Positions 33,219 to 44,889 are shown, counted from the first letter of the stretch. The stretch is 64,000 bases of DNA from Ricinus communis (GCF_019578655.1 NC_063261.1:7324446-7388445), one strand, 5' to 3'. Made by a program: numbers and translations. Notes: generated from the letters alone by a model not told the origin.

Positions 33219-35680
33219 TTGGAATATGCCTTCCTGATGGAAGAATCCAAGCTACCAGGAATAGTCAGTTTTGCATTATTGGATGACCAAAAGGCTAAGC
33301 TATTGGAAGTCTTGAGGAGAAGGCCGAAGGCAATAGCGTGGAAAATTGCAAATATAAAGGGAATCAGTCCTTCCTATTTCACACATAAGATTCTTATAGA
33401 ACAAAAGTTCAAAACTATGGTGCAACCTTAAAGGTGTCTCAATCCCAACATGAAGGAAGTAGTAAAAAAAGAGGTGATTAAGCTTCTTGATGCCGGGATA
33501 ATCTATCCCATTTCAGACAATTCTTGGGTAAGCACATAATATATTGATCATCTCACTTCAACAAGCGATGAGCATTAACAACATCACATTGACAACATTG
33601 AGATAATATAGTGAAAATGGAAATGGGTTGTTAAACTTGCCTTATCTCGCAGTTTTCACCGGACTATGTAGTCATATGTCGAGTCCTTCACTCTCCCCTT
33701 GTACACAAACAAAAAGACTGTCAAAGAAGAGATGACTGGTAAAGTCCTGTCATAAGACTAGTCCCCAGTACAAGTAGTGCCTAAAAAAGGGGCATATGAC
33801 AGTTGTGGTAAATGAAAATAATGAGCTAATCCAATAAGAATTCTGACAGGATGGAGGGTGTGCATTGACTATAGGAAGTTGAATGATGCCACGAGGAAAA
33901 ATCATTTCCCATTGCCATTCATTGATCAAATGCTAGAGAGATTATTAAGGCATAAGTACTATTATTTTTTAAATGGTTTCTCGGGATATTTCTAGATTCT
34001 AATAGCCCTTGAGGATCAGGAAAAGACTACTTTCACATGCCCCTATGGAACCTTTACGTATAGAAGAAAACCATTCGGATTGTGTAATGCACCAACCACA
34101 TTTTAGAGGTGTATAATGACTATCTTTGATGACTTGGTTGAGGATATTATGGAAGTTTTATGGATGACTTTTCTATCCATGGAAATTCATTTGAAGAATG
34201 TCTGGAGCATTTGAAGAAAGTTTGATAAGATGCAAGGAGGCCAATTTGGAGCTAAATTGGGAAAAATTCCATTTTATGGTACAAGAAGGCATTGTATTAG
34301 GACACAAAACATTTGGTAAAGGAATTAAGGTGGATAAAGCAAAGATTAAGACTATTGAAAAATTGCCACCTCCTTCCTTCATCAAAGCTATTAGAAGTTT
34401 TCTTGGGCATGCAGGTTTCTATCGCAGGTTCATTAAAGACTTCTCTAAAATAGTTAACCTCTTACTAGACTTTTGGAGAAGGATGTTGACTGTATATTTG
34501 ATGAGGAATGTATGGAAGTCGTCACCTCCCTAAAAGCCAAGCTTGTCAACGCCCCAATTATGGTACCGCCGGAATGGAGTCTCCTCTTTAAGTTAATGTG
34601 TGATACAAGTGAATTTATACTTGGAGCCATTCATGGTCAGAGGAAAGAAAAGCACTTTCAGCCTATCTATTATGCGAGTAAAATGATGACTGACATGTAG
34701 GCGAACTACACTACTAATGAAAAGAAACTGCTTGCGGTTATTTTTACTTTTGACAAATTTCGATCGTAATTGATTTTGTTAAAAGTGATAGTATACATTG
34801 ACCATTCAACACTAAGATATTTGTTCTCTAAAACTGATGCGAAACTAAGATTGATAAGATGAGTTTTACTTTTGTAGGAATTTGATTTGGAGATAAAAGA
34901 CAAAAGAGGAGCAGAAAACTTGGCAACTAACGATTTATCACGCCTTAAGAACCCCCATTTAGAGAAGTTACATGAAAGGGACATTAATGATCATTTTCTG
35001 AATGAATAGTTGTATGCTATAGCAAGTCTAGTAGGTAATTCATAGTTTTAATACCATGGTATGCTAACTTTGCAAATTATTTAGTTGCAAGGGAACTTCC
35101 AAAAGGATACTCTTATCAATAAAAGAATAAATTCTTTACAGATTTAAAATATTACTTTTGGGAAGACCCTTTTTTGTTTAAAATATGTGCCGATAGGATA
35201 ATAAAGAGGTGTGTGGCATGGCCTGAATCTATGAGCATTCTTAGTTATGGGGCGAGTAGAACAGCTCAAAAAGTCCTAGAAACATGATTATATTGGCCAA
35301 CTCTATTTAAGGATAGCCGATCATTTGTGCAAGGATTAAGCCAATGAGAGAAACATGGAGGCTGCATGTGTATGAGAATGCCCGTCTAACCAAAGAACAC
35401 ATAAAGAAGTGGCATGATGCCAGGATTAAGCCAAGGAGAGAGTTTCAAGCTGGAGATAAGATGCTTTTACTCAATTCGAGACTTTGGCTATTTCTGGGTA
35501 AGTTAAAGTCAAGTTGATCAGGCCCATTTGTTGTTAAGTAAATTTTTGATAGGGAACAGTTGAGTTGACCCATTCTGAAAAGGGCAATTTCAAAATTAAT
35601 GGCCATAAATTGAAACCATATATTGGAGGAGAGTTTGATTCAGGAAAAGAAGTTTTACAACTTCTCGAGTCAATGTGAGT
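33219..35680 (+). pseudogene. broken pol (RT, RNase H, truncated integrase), outer element
   Basis: Reading across frames shows the Athila-type N-terminal RT segment (33219-33527), an insertion, then CIDYRKLN-like, TCPYGTF and FGLCNAP motifs (33850-34100), an FMDD active-site remnant at about 34160, the FLGHAGFYRRFI block at about 34400, RNase H fragments (34560-34980) and a CHHC-like YWP segment at about 35290. After that, the integrase catalytic core is missing, and the text jumps to a C-terminal AGDKMLLLNSR block (about 35455). At least ten stops or shifts are present. It is inactive. Confidence 0.75.
33528..33757. other. about 230-bp insertion in the RT gene of the outer element
   Basis: The RT text stops after NSWV at 33527 and resumes with SPVQVVPKKG-like codons at about 33758. 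The intervening DNA does not continue the protein and matches nothing else I recognise in the window. No clear inverted repeats or target duplication were found. Confidence 0.55.
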
Positions 35681-36587
35681 AGATATAAATCTATCTAGCT
35701 AACAAGACGTTAAAGGAGCGCTTGGTAGGAGGCAACCTACTACTTACTTTTAATTGGTTTTACTATTATTTTTAATTTTAGTTATTTATGTTTTTATTTT
35801 TTTTCTTCTTTTTATTTTAGGACTAAGAATTTAAGCCCATTCCTCACTCCTACTAGGTTTTAGTTTAATTTTTCATAGGTTCAAGCCTATTTTAATTTAG
35901 TTAAGGCTAATAAGATTTTAGAGTTTTAGTTAATTAGAATTCAACTAGTTGTTATATTAGAACTGTCTTTCTTTTTCTTTTCGTTAAGGAGTAAGAGTTT
36001 AGTTTCAATGTGACAGCTAGAATCTTGATATTATTCCAATAAGCACTATCGACTTCAATTAGGATTAAAACTTTTGGGAATTGCTCTACAAATAGGACCT
36101 CCTCTATCTTCCTTTTCAATTTTTCATAAGCAAGGTATTTCAGGCCCTTTATAGTAGAGAGAATATAGATTATAAATATTTGTAATCAACCATTGATCGC
36201 TTTGGGGAGGAAGAATAGTATTTCATTGCTACAAATATGGATTCCCATCCAGATAAAAAGTTTCATAAAGTGGTCTATTTTTATAGCATGTCTCGTTAAT
36301 GTCATAAATAAAGTAATAATTTTAATGAACGAGAAAAGTCAGAAAAAAATTTAAATTGTAAAATAAAACTAATAAATATACATATCTTTAATTCTAAATT
36401 ACTATTACTCTAAATCTAAATTACAAAATACTATTCACTATTCACTATTCAAATATGAATATTAATATTATTAAATAAAAATATTAATATTATCAAATAA
36501 AAAAAGATTGAAATTAATATTAAATAAAATTAATATTAAATATAAATAAATAAATAAATAAAAAAAGAAAATTTCAATTTAATTGAA

Positions 36588-36637
36588 TCGCAAGGCTCAT
36601 AACCTTGAAGTCACGGGTTCAAATCCCGTCTCCGCAA
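36588..36637 (+). pseudogene. 3' part of plastid-type initiator tRNA (trnfM-CAU), fragment
   Basis: TCGCAAGGCTCATAACCTTG, then AAGTCACGGGTTCAAATCCC, then GTCTCCGCAA. This is the anticodon arm with CAU, the variable loop, the T arm and the 3' acceptor strand of chloroplast initiator tRNA-Met, recalled from the general sequence with about two differences. The 5' acceptor strand and D arm are missing, so it cannot fold as a tRNA gene. It lies inside the outer Athila-like element between pol and the env-like frame. Confidence 0.7.
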
Positions 36638-36696
36638 CATTTTTATTTTTATTTTTAGAGGGAGGAGTTTCTTTTCTTCCTACTTCTCTAATAGCC

Positions 36697-37270
36697 ATGA
36701 ATACTCAAGGAAACCAAGTGAATAATGAAACGAAGTGAATAATGTTCCTTCCTCACCTTCACCATCACCACCTAAATCTAGGCATAGATCATGATCACCC
36801 ACACTACGCCTAGATAGATTTGTGAAGCAGGATTTTCTTTTATCTCGTTCAACATCCCCTAGAAGATGGATACTATTCTATAGGAGAAGAAGACCATGGG
36901 ATCCAAGGTCGGAGGAGTTTGCTGCCATATTAGCTTATCAAAGAGCATAGCCCAAAATCAATGAACAGTTTAGACTTTGGAGAAAATAATAGAGAATGAG
37001 CTCAATGAGAGAGCTTACCAAGAAAGATATCTTTATGAATATTATATTATGGATGAAAATCCAAAATCGGATGCAAGTAAAGAGAGTGATCCTAGCAAAC
37101 CTAGTGATTGGAAAGGTCGAGAAGCCACCGACCTACCCCAAGACCTCGAGGTCATCCCAAGAAGTGTGATTGTGTCATCTCGACAATCAAAAGGGGACGA
37201 GGACATTCAAAGAAGGTTCCATAACCCCTTAAGGTTAAGAGAGGGAGAGGGCACCCAAGGAAGCCATTAG
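36697..37270 (+). pseudogene. unrecognised degenerate ORF between pol and the env-like frame
   Basis: A start at 36697 opens a short frame that stops after 13 codons. A second frame at 36977-37270 (97 codons) is hydrophilic, rich in Glu, Lys, Ser and Pro, with no recognisable domain. It could be a remnant of an element-encoded protein of the outer Athila-like element. I cannot name it. Confidence 0.3.
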
Positions 37271-37474
37271 AATAATTTTTGGTCTTTTAGTTCTAGTTAA
37301 TAAACTTTTCTATTAGTTAGTTGTTTTTTTTAGTTTTGTTTAGTGTTTAGAGTCAAGTTGTTTCATTTTGGTTAGTTCTTTCTGCTTTTTAATAAGTTTA
37401 ATTTCTTTCAATTCAAGTTTTATTTGAGATTTAAATATGTTTGTGTGAATTGCTTGTTTGTCAAATTTATTGTT

Positions 37475-37740
37475 AATTGAATAAGGCATATGGCCGTGTC
37501 TCTTCCTATATAGAGCAAAAGGAATAGGCTGAGAGTAAGCACATATGACATGGGGAGGAGGCATACTCGTGTCCCTCCAGTGTGAAATTGAGAAAACCCC
37601 CTGAAATTAACTGAAGCCACATGGGGAGATCACACGCCCATGTCCCCTACTTGTGTAACATTCACAAAACATCCCGAAGTCCTTCCCATCAACACGGGGA
37701 GGCACACACCCGTGTCTCTTCCCATATGGAACAAAGAAAT
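37475..37740 (+). repeat. array of CCCGTGT / ACACGGG motifs upstream of the env-like ORF
   Basis: Several GGCCGTGTCTCTTCC, CCCATGTCCCC, ACACGGGGAGG and ACCCGTGTCTCTTCCC elements in tandem, in the same style as the GC islands in the LTRs at 21412-21600 and 40915-41100, yet located inside the element. The first 40 codons of the downstream frame merely read through this array. Confidence 0.6.
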
Positions 37741-38679
37741 GCAAAATATAAAAGCACGTTTCTCATTTTCTCACTTGATTATAGAACAACCATAGCAGCC
37801 TACCCCTTTTCCTTTAAAAATTTCATCATCTTTTCCTCATGTCTTCTCACCCTTTTGCTCCCAAACATCATTTTTCCTCTTAACAACACTTTCATCCCTC
37901 TTTTACTCATTCTCTTTCACTTTTTTTCCTCCTTTCCTCTTCTTCACAATAGGAACCAACAAAAGTACATCCAAAAAGCGAACTCCTGCCCAAATTGCAA
38001 CCAAACATCCAAGGAGTGGAAGTTTTTCATCTCAAGCCCCTCCTTCACCGCTCCATTGGTTTCTTTTGATTGCAATCATCAATTCGTGCAATTTAGCAAC
38101 AACATCTCCCGAGCACGATTTGAAGATTTAGCCAACAAGAAATTTTTCCCAACTCGTCAGTTTAATTGGGAGTTCATGTGTTCTATTGGCTTTGAGGAGC
38201 AACTTAGAAGATGGGTAAACCAACCGGCATGGAAGAAATTTTTTAAGAATTCGAAATCCACTTTTAAAGAGATGACCCTCGAGTTCTTGTGTAATCTACA
38301 CTTCGAGGTTGGCTCAAGGATTGATTGTACGAGTAAGACAGTGAAGTTTCGAATAGGAAGAAAGTATTTCGACATGTTGGTGAATGAGTTCGTCATTGCT
38401 ATGGGTATCTACATGGAGGAAAAAGTAGAATCAGATGAATATAGACATATGCCTTTTAAGCACTTCAAAAATCACACCCTAAAAGGGGTTTGGGGAAAGT
38501 TGGCGCCGAATGCACCTAGGTATGTGACCTTTAAATTGAAAGTCTCCGCTTTCGATTCTTTTTCACTACATTTAGTGCATTTCTGGTTAACTGCTATAAT
38601 CATGGATAGAGGAGAGAGTGGAGGGCATTGCACTCAACATGACCTATTCTATTTGATGTGTCTAGATGAGGGTTTATGA
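37621..38679 (+). CDS. env-like / ATHILA post-pol ORF, outer element
   Basis: An open frame of 352 codons in the post-pol position where Athila and related plant elements carry a third ORF. Residues 1-45 derive from the GC-motif array and are probably not real. Residues about 66-107 are strongly hydrophobic, consistent with a membrane segment. Residues about 150-350 have the character of the ATHILA ORF domain: RFEDLANKKF, WVNQPAWKKFF, TLEFLCNL and the acidic and aromatic blocks after it. The match is by pattern, not by search. The frame shifts at 38680 and related sequence continues to about 38900. Function of these proteins is not established. Confidence 0.5.
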   Translation: MGRSHAHVPYLCNIHKTSRSPSHQHGEAHTRVSSHMEQRNAKYKSTFLIFSLDYRTTIAAYPFSFKNFIIFSSCLLTLLLPNIIFPLNNTFIPLLLILFHFFSSFPLLHNRNQQKYIQKANSCPNCNQTSKEWKFFISSPSFTAPLVSFDCNHQFVQFSNNISRARFEDLANKKFFPTRQFNWEFMCSIGFEEQLRRWVNQPAWKKFFKNSKSTFKEMTLEFLCNLHFEVGSRIDCTSKTVKFRIGRKYFDMLVNEFVIAMGIYMEEKVESDEYRHMPFKHFKNHTLKGVWGKLAPNAPRYVTFKLKVSAFDSFSLHLVHFWLTAIIMDRGESGGHCTQHDLFYLMCLDEGL

Positions 38680-38685
38680 TGTAAT

Positions 38686-39432
38686 GTGGCCTTGAGTTTA
38701 TTGGTGTCTTTGCTAAAGCAGGCCAAGAAATTGGACAAAGGGTGTTCGTGTGGTGGTATGTACATAATAAGTCTAGCTAAGAATCTGCAAGTTTTTTATG
38801 GGCTTTTGATAATGATATTGGATGGGTTGTCAAAATTGATGGGTCTTGAAACCTTGCAGCGCATGGACAATGAAAAACGTATTCTGCCTAACATATCTTA
38901 ACCTCAAGATGATTTTCAATTTCACTTGCTAATTGACCCGACGTTCACTACCGATACCCCGGGTGCATCAGCTACTCCACAAGCAGATAGACCATCATCC
39001 TCTTCTTTCCATCCCCCGCCTTCTAGAGGTGAGCCATATAAGGTTGGATGGCCTATAACTTTGTGCAGACAGACAAGGATAGGAAGCCGATGGAATTTGA
39101 GCAGCAAATTTGCAGATTGAAAATGCAATTACATGGACTTCAATGTCAGGATAATAAGCTGCTCAACAATTAAGTTCAAATGCTGGGGATGCTTCGGAAT
39201 CAACAAGAAATGATGCTCATAAAAAAAGGAACATGGATTGGCTCCAAAACTCAATGGTGCATTATTGGCAATCGCAAGGATATGCCCCACCGCGACCTCC
39301 ACCGATATTTTATCAATCTCATCAAGTGCAACCAGATGATGGAGCAATTCATGAAATTGATTTTGATGATAGCGATGAGAAGGAAGACGATGATGACGAC
39401 GACGATGACGACAACGATGGAATGGCAGGCTA
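38686..39432 (+). pseudogene. frame-shifted continuation of the env-like region
   Basis: Open pieces at 38686-38901, a serine/proline-rich segment at 38926-39120, a glutamine- and leucine-rich coiled-coil-like stretch around 39130-39230, and an aspartate run (39360-39420) that ends just before TAA-rich non-coding DNA. Together they look like the hydrophilic C-terminal part of the env-like or ATHILA ORF, broken by shifts. Confidence 0.4.
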
Positions 39433-39434
39433 AA

Positions 39435-40702
39435 TGCTAAATTTGTTTTAGTTTCATGTTTTTTTTTGTTTTATATTTTTCATTGAAGCTTCTGAACATT
39501 TTTGTTGCTTTCTTGTTTCTAAATTGTGTTTTGCCTTACAAAAATTTAAATTTTTGCATACTTCTATTCTATTGTTGAGTATATTTTGTTTGGTTTTATT
39601 TACCAGTAACTTGGTTTTATTTCCCATTACTTTTACTCTTATCATTGTGGTTAGTGTGTTAGTTGCTAGGTATCTCCAAGTTTTAAACTCGAAACTATAC
39701 AACCACCGTACATCCAGGAAAGCAATTCTTTCCCATTATTTCTTTCAATTTTTTTAAGACATATTGAAGGCAATGTGTCTAATAAGTGTGGGGGATAGTT
39801 TTATTGTCTTTCGCTTATTTGTGATTAATTCTGTTGAGCTTATTGAATTCAATTAGTTACTTGTTATGATTTTCTCTCTCTCAAACTTATAGGTTCACAA
39901 TAATGACTATGGTTACTTGTTTACTGAATCAGGATTTAGTTGATTTGGCTATGAATTATGAACTAAGCTTGGTATTCATGCTAGGGTTTTTAAGTGATAC
40001 ATATCGTATATCTATTCTTTTATCTTGAGACCTTAGTTATGTTTATAAGCATTAAGTTTTCAAATTTCTTTTAAGTTTATCGAGTAGATACATTTAATAC
40101 CCCTTTGCATTTTCTTATTCTTTTGAAATGTAAAAAAGATAAAAATAAAAAGTAAAATAATACAATTGCTAAGATTGTTTTTGCTCTATTCCGCTTCTTA
40201 AACAAAGATCCGAACTACAAAGGAACCAATCTAAAGAAAACTAGAGAATATGAGTAGACGTTTGAATTTGTGACTCTAGTTGAGTAATTGGGGGTAGGCG
40301 TCACAAATGTCTACATTCGCGTTAAAAGACTGGATTAACCATCTCAAATATGCGCGACTCTCTGAAAAACAAAATAAATAGTGGTGCTTCATGAGAATAT
40401 GTTTGTATTTATAAGGAAAATCTTTGTCTCTATTTTTTTCAAAATTTCGAGTTGTTTAGAAAGAATGCTCATTTTTCTAGCTTTGGATGTCAAGTATTTC
40501 AATTCCTGTGCTTCTTATTATGAAATTACCTTAGAAGCTAGTATTTTATTTAAGAATCAAAGCCTGGCTAATGATTCAAGATTGTGATGATATACATGAT
40601 TAACCTCTGAATTATTTGATATCTATTTGTTAGAAAGAGAGAGTTTGTCATCTCTTAGATTTCGATTCTATTCAATTTGCTTGAGGACAATCAATTGCTC
40701 AA
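39435..40702. other. 3' non-coding region of the outer element
   Basis: Between the env-like frame and the polypurine tract. It contains 'aaggcaatgtgtctaataagtgtggggg' type sequence around 39765-39793, which resembles the polypurine-proximal landmark, but no coding frame. Confidence 0.4.
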
Positions 40703-40715
40703 GTGTGGGGAAATT
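40703..40715 (+). promoter_or_regulatory. polypurine tract of the outer element
   Basis: GTGTGGGGAAATT directly precedes the 3' LTR start TGACAAG at 40716 and matches the inner element tract. Confidence 0.7.
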
Positions 40716-42106
40716 TGACAAGTGTTAGAAGTACTTACTTTTGAGTCTTGTTTTATCTTGATTTCACCTTAAATTAAGTTTAATTTGTTTGTTAGAGTTT
40801 ATTTTCAGTCATTTTTAGGTACTTGGCAAAGCTTACACGACAAGAAGAAGTAATTGCATCAAAATATATGGAAATCAACCTAAGAAACACTTATTTATCA
40901 AGAGATGGAGAATCACACTGGCACGACACTGGAAGAACTTGCCCATGTGAAGTTCAGAAAGTGGCAAATTGAAGGAATGTATCACATAAGAAGCACATGC
41001 CCATGTGGCTTTCCCGTGTGAAATGCAAAGAATGGCAGTTTTTTCAAGGCATGACACGGGAAGAGGACATGCCCGTTTGCCCTTCCCGTGTAACCTAGTG
41101 GATTATTTCAAGAGCAATTTTGAGCTAAGGACGTCACACGACCATGTGGTGCTTGTGTGGAATATGAAAAGACACTTTTTAAAGGAGCTGTTAGGGTTGT
41201 TTTGAGGGAAGTGCCATCATATTTTTATTTATAGAGAGAGAAACACTTAGCAACTTCATTTTCCTTTCATTTTTAGGATTTTGATTGGTCATTTCTCAAG
41301 GAAGAATATCAATTCCTTCGTTATTTTTTAGGATTAAAGATTTAAGATTGAAGATTTTCATCTCTACTCTTCCATGAATAGTTTAAGATCTTCTTTCCCT
41401 AATCTTTATTTCTTTATTGTAATGTTTAGGAACTCGTTTTTTGCTATTTGGGTTTTGATGAACCCTAATTTGGATTGATTCAAAGTTAATGCAATTAATC
41501 TTTTCTATGAATTGTTTTGTCCCTTTGATTGCTTAATTATCTATTTTAATTGATAAGTCGACGTATTAATTGAGATTTATTTTCATAAACTGATTAGAGA
41601 TAAATTTTTATGAATCGATCACATCTTAGGGATTGAGGATTGATTGGGATACTAGAGATAGATCTACAATATCCTTTGATTCAATAGTTCCTTAATCTTA
41701 ATGTATGGCCTAAATGAGTGGGTTTGAGAAGAGATTCCTCCCCCTCCTCTCAGGAATTAGGAGTTTAATTACTTGAGAAAGGTTTAAACCTAATGTTATG
41801 GAATGCCAACTCAATTCTTGATTTGAATTAATTGCTATTTGTTTCATGAAATACTTAACTTATTGGGGGGATTCACTACCTAAATAGGCTATCCTTTATA
41901 AGTTTACCAATTCTTTTAATCTTTATTTTCAAGATTGTGTTATTTTTTAATATTATTACATCCAAACAGTATTTTGATTGCTAAACATTAGTATATGATT
42001 GAAGGTAATACTCACAATTAGGTCTCTAGTGGATCGATACTCTTTTTCATCATTGTATTACTTGATATGATCGGTGCACTTTGCCATGTGTGGATAGCGC
42101 GCATCA
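40716..42106 (+). repeat. 3' LTR of the outer Athila-like element
   Basis: 1391 bp, TGACAAG...GCGCATCA. It is the only full-length copy of this LTR in the window. It contains CACACGGG-type palindromic motifs at 40915-41100 and ends 'ggatagcgcgcatca', the junction also seen at 1062 and, altered, at 22600. Confidence 0.8.
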
Positions 42107-43200
42107 ACATGCAAAGGTGACCAAATAAGAATTGATTTTATTTAGCATGTGGGTACTAGATTCATTTAATTTTAGGTTAATTAAGTGAGTGAAAGATGAA
42201 AGATGGGGACTCACATTAGTGAGTTGATTAAGCATGTGAGCTGATCAATTAACCTAACTTGGTTTACCTTTAATATTTGAGGTGAAATGTAAGCATACCA
42301 AGCAAAATTAAATCCAATCCAAAGAAAGGGAAGGAAGGACTTAAGGGGGGGATACAAAACAGATTAATAGTTATAAAGGGAAATTAATTAACATCCCAAT
42401 TAAATTTGAGCACATAATCACACATAAGCATGCAATAAGTCCTAACATTAAATTTAAACTAAGAGAATCCTCATTAAGGAGGATTAAGCCCACTTAGGCC
42501 AATTAAACATGTATTGTAAAGATAAAAAGTTAGTTTAGGTACTCAAAAATATCAATTAAAGCAATAAGCACAAAAAATGACAAAGTTAACTTTTAAACTA
42601 ACTAAATCATGGTAAAAATGCGAACTTTATACATATGACCTAAACTAAATCATTTTCAAACAAACACAAGCGTTTAGCCCTAAATGTCTTGCTAATTATG
42701 CAAATCACACATACAAGAGAAGATTAATCTAGATAATCAACCTAAACACACATTAACCTAAGAATCAATCTAAAACATGTCTAGAAACATAAATCTAAAC
42801 TAAAACACATGCTAAGAAAAATATTAATGTGCTTAAGAACATCAACTTGGACATACAAACATATTGCAAAAGGTCCTAATCATAAAAAAAATGCTAAAAG
42901 GATATAAGCTTTTAGAGCTTTTATAGGTTTACCCTGCATGGGTTAAGCCTTAGCCCATGTGGGCTAAGCGAAAGCCCACTCGGGCTAAACGAAAGCCCAC
43001 ATGCGTGGGGTAAGCTCACAGGAGCTCCCAAGAAGGCAAAGATGATACTTTTTGACCCAAAACTCGAATGAAGGTCACTAAAATTCAACCAAAGAGATTA
43101 AAACAAACACAAATATGTGGATCTACAAGTTGAACTTCTAATTTTAGGCCCTTGGAGTATACCTTTAAAGATTAAAAAGGAGAAGGATGACTTTGATTAA
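42107..43200. repeat. repeat D-like and palindrome-bearing sequence
   Basis: The first 150 bp resemble repeat D (matching 49190-49260). At 42940-43010 there is a short array of AGCCCATGTGGGCTAAGCG-like palindromic units, with an echo at 49260-49310. No coding potential. Confidence 0.45.
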
Positions 43201-44130
43201 AAATGATTTAAAGGTATTGATATGAATAAAATAAGGTTGCATGATCAGCATCTATTGTAAAATGTCATATTTGGTAATTTGCTTACTATAAGTCTATTTA
43301 GTGTTGGGTTCCCTTACGAGTTAATTATTTTATGCATTTATTTCATCTCTTTTATGTTGCTAACCATGTTTCATATTTTTTTATGTATGTAAATCGAGTT
43401 TTGGGGTTAGAGTGCCTAAAAATAACCAAATCGGCCTAGAACATGAGTATAGAGCCAATCAGCTTTGTGCATAGTCGATCAGCTGGATTGAACCGGCCAG
43501 CTCTGTGATGTCACTGATCGACTATTCATTCATCCTAAATTTGTCATGTTTCACAAATTTTGAGCCCTTTTTGCCATTTTTTGCTATTTTTGACCTAGAT
43601 TAATCGTTTTTTAAGTTTATTACTTGTAGGAGGAATTATAATAATTTAGGTTTACTGCTTTCATTATTTCTGCTTTATTGTTTGTTAATTAAAATTGGAC
43701 ACCTAAACATAGGCTTAAAATTAAGCTTTGCATGTAATTTATAGTCCATCAGGTTAAATATTGGTAATTGGACCTAAACTACAATCCATTTAGACTTAGC
43801 AGGCTTATGCCATGTTTAGAGTTAATTAATGGAGACTGAATTCGGCCTTGCCCAATTACGATAAAAGACTTAGTAATCAAAAGCATAATTTATAATTAGG
43901 CTAGACTAGATGGACCTCTTAAGCATAATTGATTAGTAAAAATCTAGGCTAACAACATAATTAGGAATGAGGCTTAATTAAAATGGGCTAAACTTAGGTG
44001 GACCTCACATATGCTATAGTGATTAATTATAGAGTTATAAATATTGTGTTTATATGGAATAGCTCCTTAAACAATAAAATTCAGAGTGTATTAGGAAGAC
44101 AATGATGAGGATTCAAAAAGATATTCTAGG
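43200..44130 (+). repeat. LTR family B fragment
   Basis: Collinear with 47390-48140, sharing the 'agagccaatcagct' motif, the 'aggaggaattata' block and the 'cataatttataattaggctagactaga' block. No open frame. Confidence 0.6.
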
Positions 44131-44504
44131 CAAGTATATGATTACATGTCATTTGGTAACCTAGGGGAAGGATCTATATCACTACATAAATTTCTGTTTG
44201 GATAAAGAGGCTTAGCTTCCCTTGGCAAGGAGAACACTTTTTTATACAAGGGAAGGTTTATCCCTTTTATATAGATAGGCTGAATCAGTTGTAGGATGTC
44301 ATTGCGTGATTTTTCAACTTTTCTAGGATTTTTGGGCATTTTTTCGAACTCTGGTCATATGTAAGTCCAAAATATGCAGTATTGAGAAGAAATCAATGTC
44401 ATGAATAGATTTAAACATCAAAAAGTAGAATTTCATATCTCAAAAGAAGTTTTACAGGAAAAATAGCAAAAAGGAAAAAAATACAAAAAAAGGCAGTAAA
44501 ATCA

Positions 44505-44757
44505 GAAGTCATGGCTCTCTCCCGAATCTCCTATCCCATCATCCGAGTCAGTATCCATTCCTTGAGTCTTTGGAGTGGACAACTGAAGCGTCTGAGTGTC
44601 GATCCTATGTTGTTGGGCCTCAATATGGTGTTGGTGGTCATCCACCTACCCCTACAAGCCCTCGGGGTCCCTCTAAAGAAAACCTAAAGGAGTTAGCTGT
44701 TGTATTTCATACATGCATACATTTTGCATTTTGTAATTTATTTTAATACTTACCCCC
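44505..44757 (-). pseudogene. small minus-strand coding remnant with a possible 74-bp intron
   Basis: Minus-strand reading shows a segment containing RSCEEVVLRPWQG upstream of a GTAAGT donor at about 44754, an AG acceptor about 70-80 bp later, and then a coiled, Gln/His-rich and acidic C-terminal end (IDTQTLQL ... DSDDGIGDSGE) closing with TGA at about 44515. It is too short to identify. The context is all repeats, so it is probably a piece of an element-encoded protein. Confidence 0.3.
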
Positions 44758-44889
44758 CAGTCCTTGCCAAGGACGAAGAACTACCTCCTCGCAGCTCCTA
44801 CCGACTAATGGTACTCGAACTGATCTCTCTATACTTGTATGATTATTTATATTACTAGCATTTCAAGAAAAGAAAAGATGCAAAAACAC

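Larger units (their letters stand above)
21394..42106 (+). mobile_element. outer Athila-like Ty3/gypsy element, decayed and split
   Basis: In order: a 5'-truncated LTR (21394-22600), a decayed tRNA-Asp-type primer site, a broken gag interrupted at 23431 by the inner element, then gag/protease/RT/RNase H remnants (31043-35680), a post-pol segment with an env-like frame, a polypurine tract and an intact 3' LTR (40716-42106). Without the inner insertion it would be about 13.1 kb, in the range of Athila elements. The phrase 'ggagcgcttggtaggaggcaacc' type junction at about 35715 is a familiar post-pol landmark of this lineage. Every ORF except the env-like one carries stops or shifts, so it is old. 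Because the 5' LTR is truncated the target duplication cannot be tested. Confidence 0.75.

Noticed and set aside
36588..36637. functional tRNA gene
   Set aside because: The 5' half of the tRNA is absent, so it cannot form the acceptor stem or D arm.
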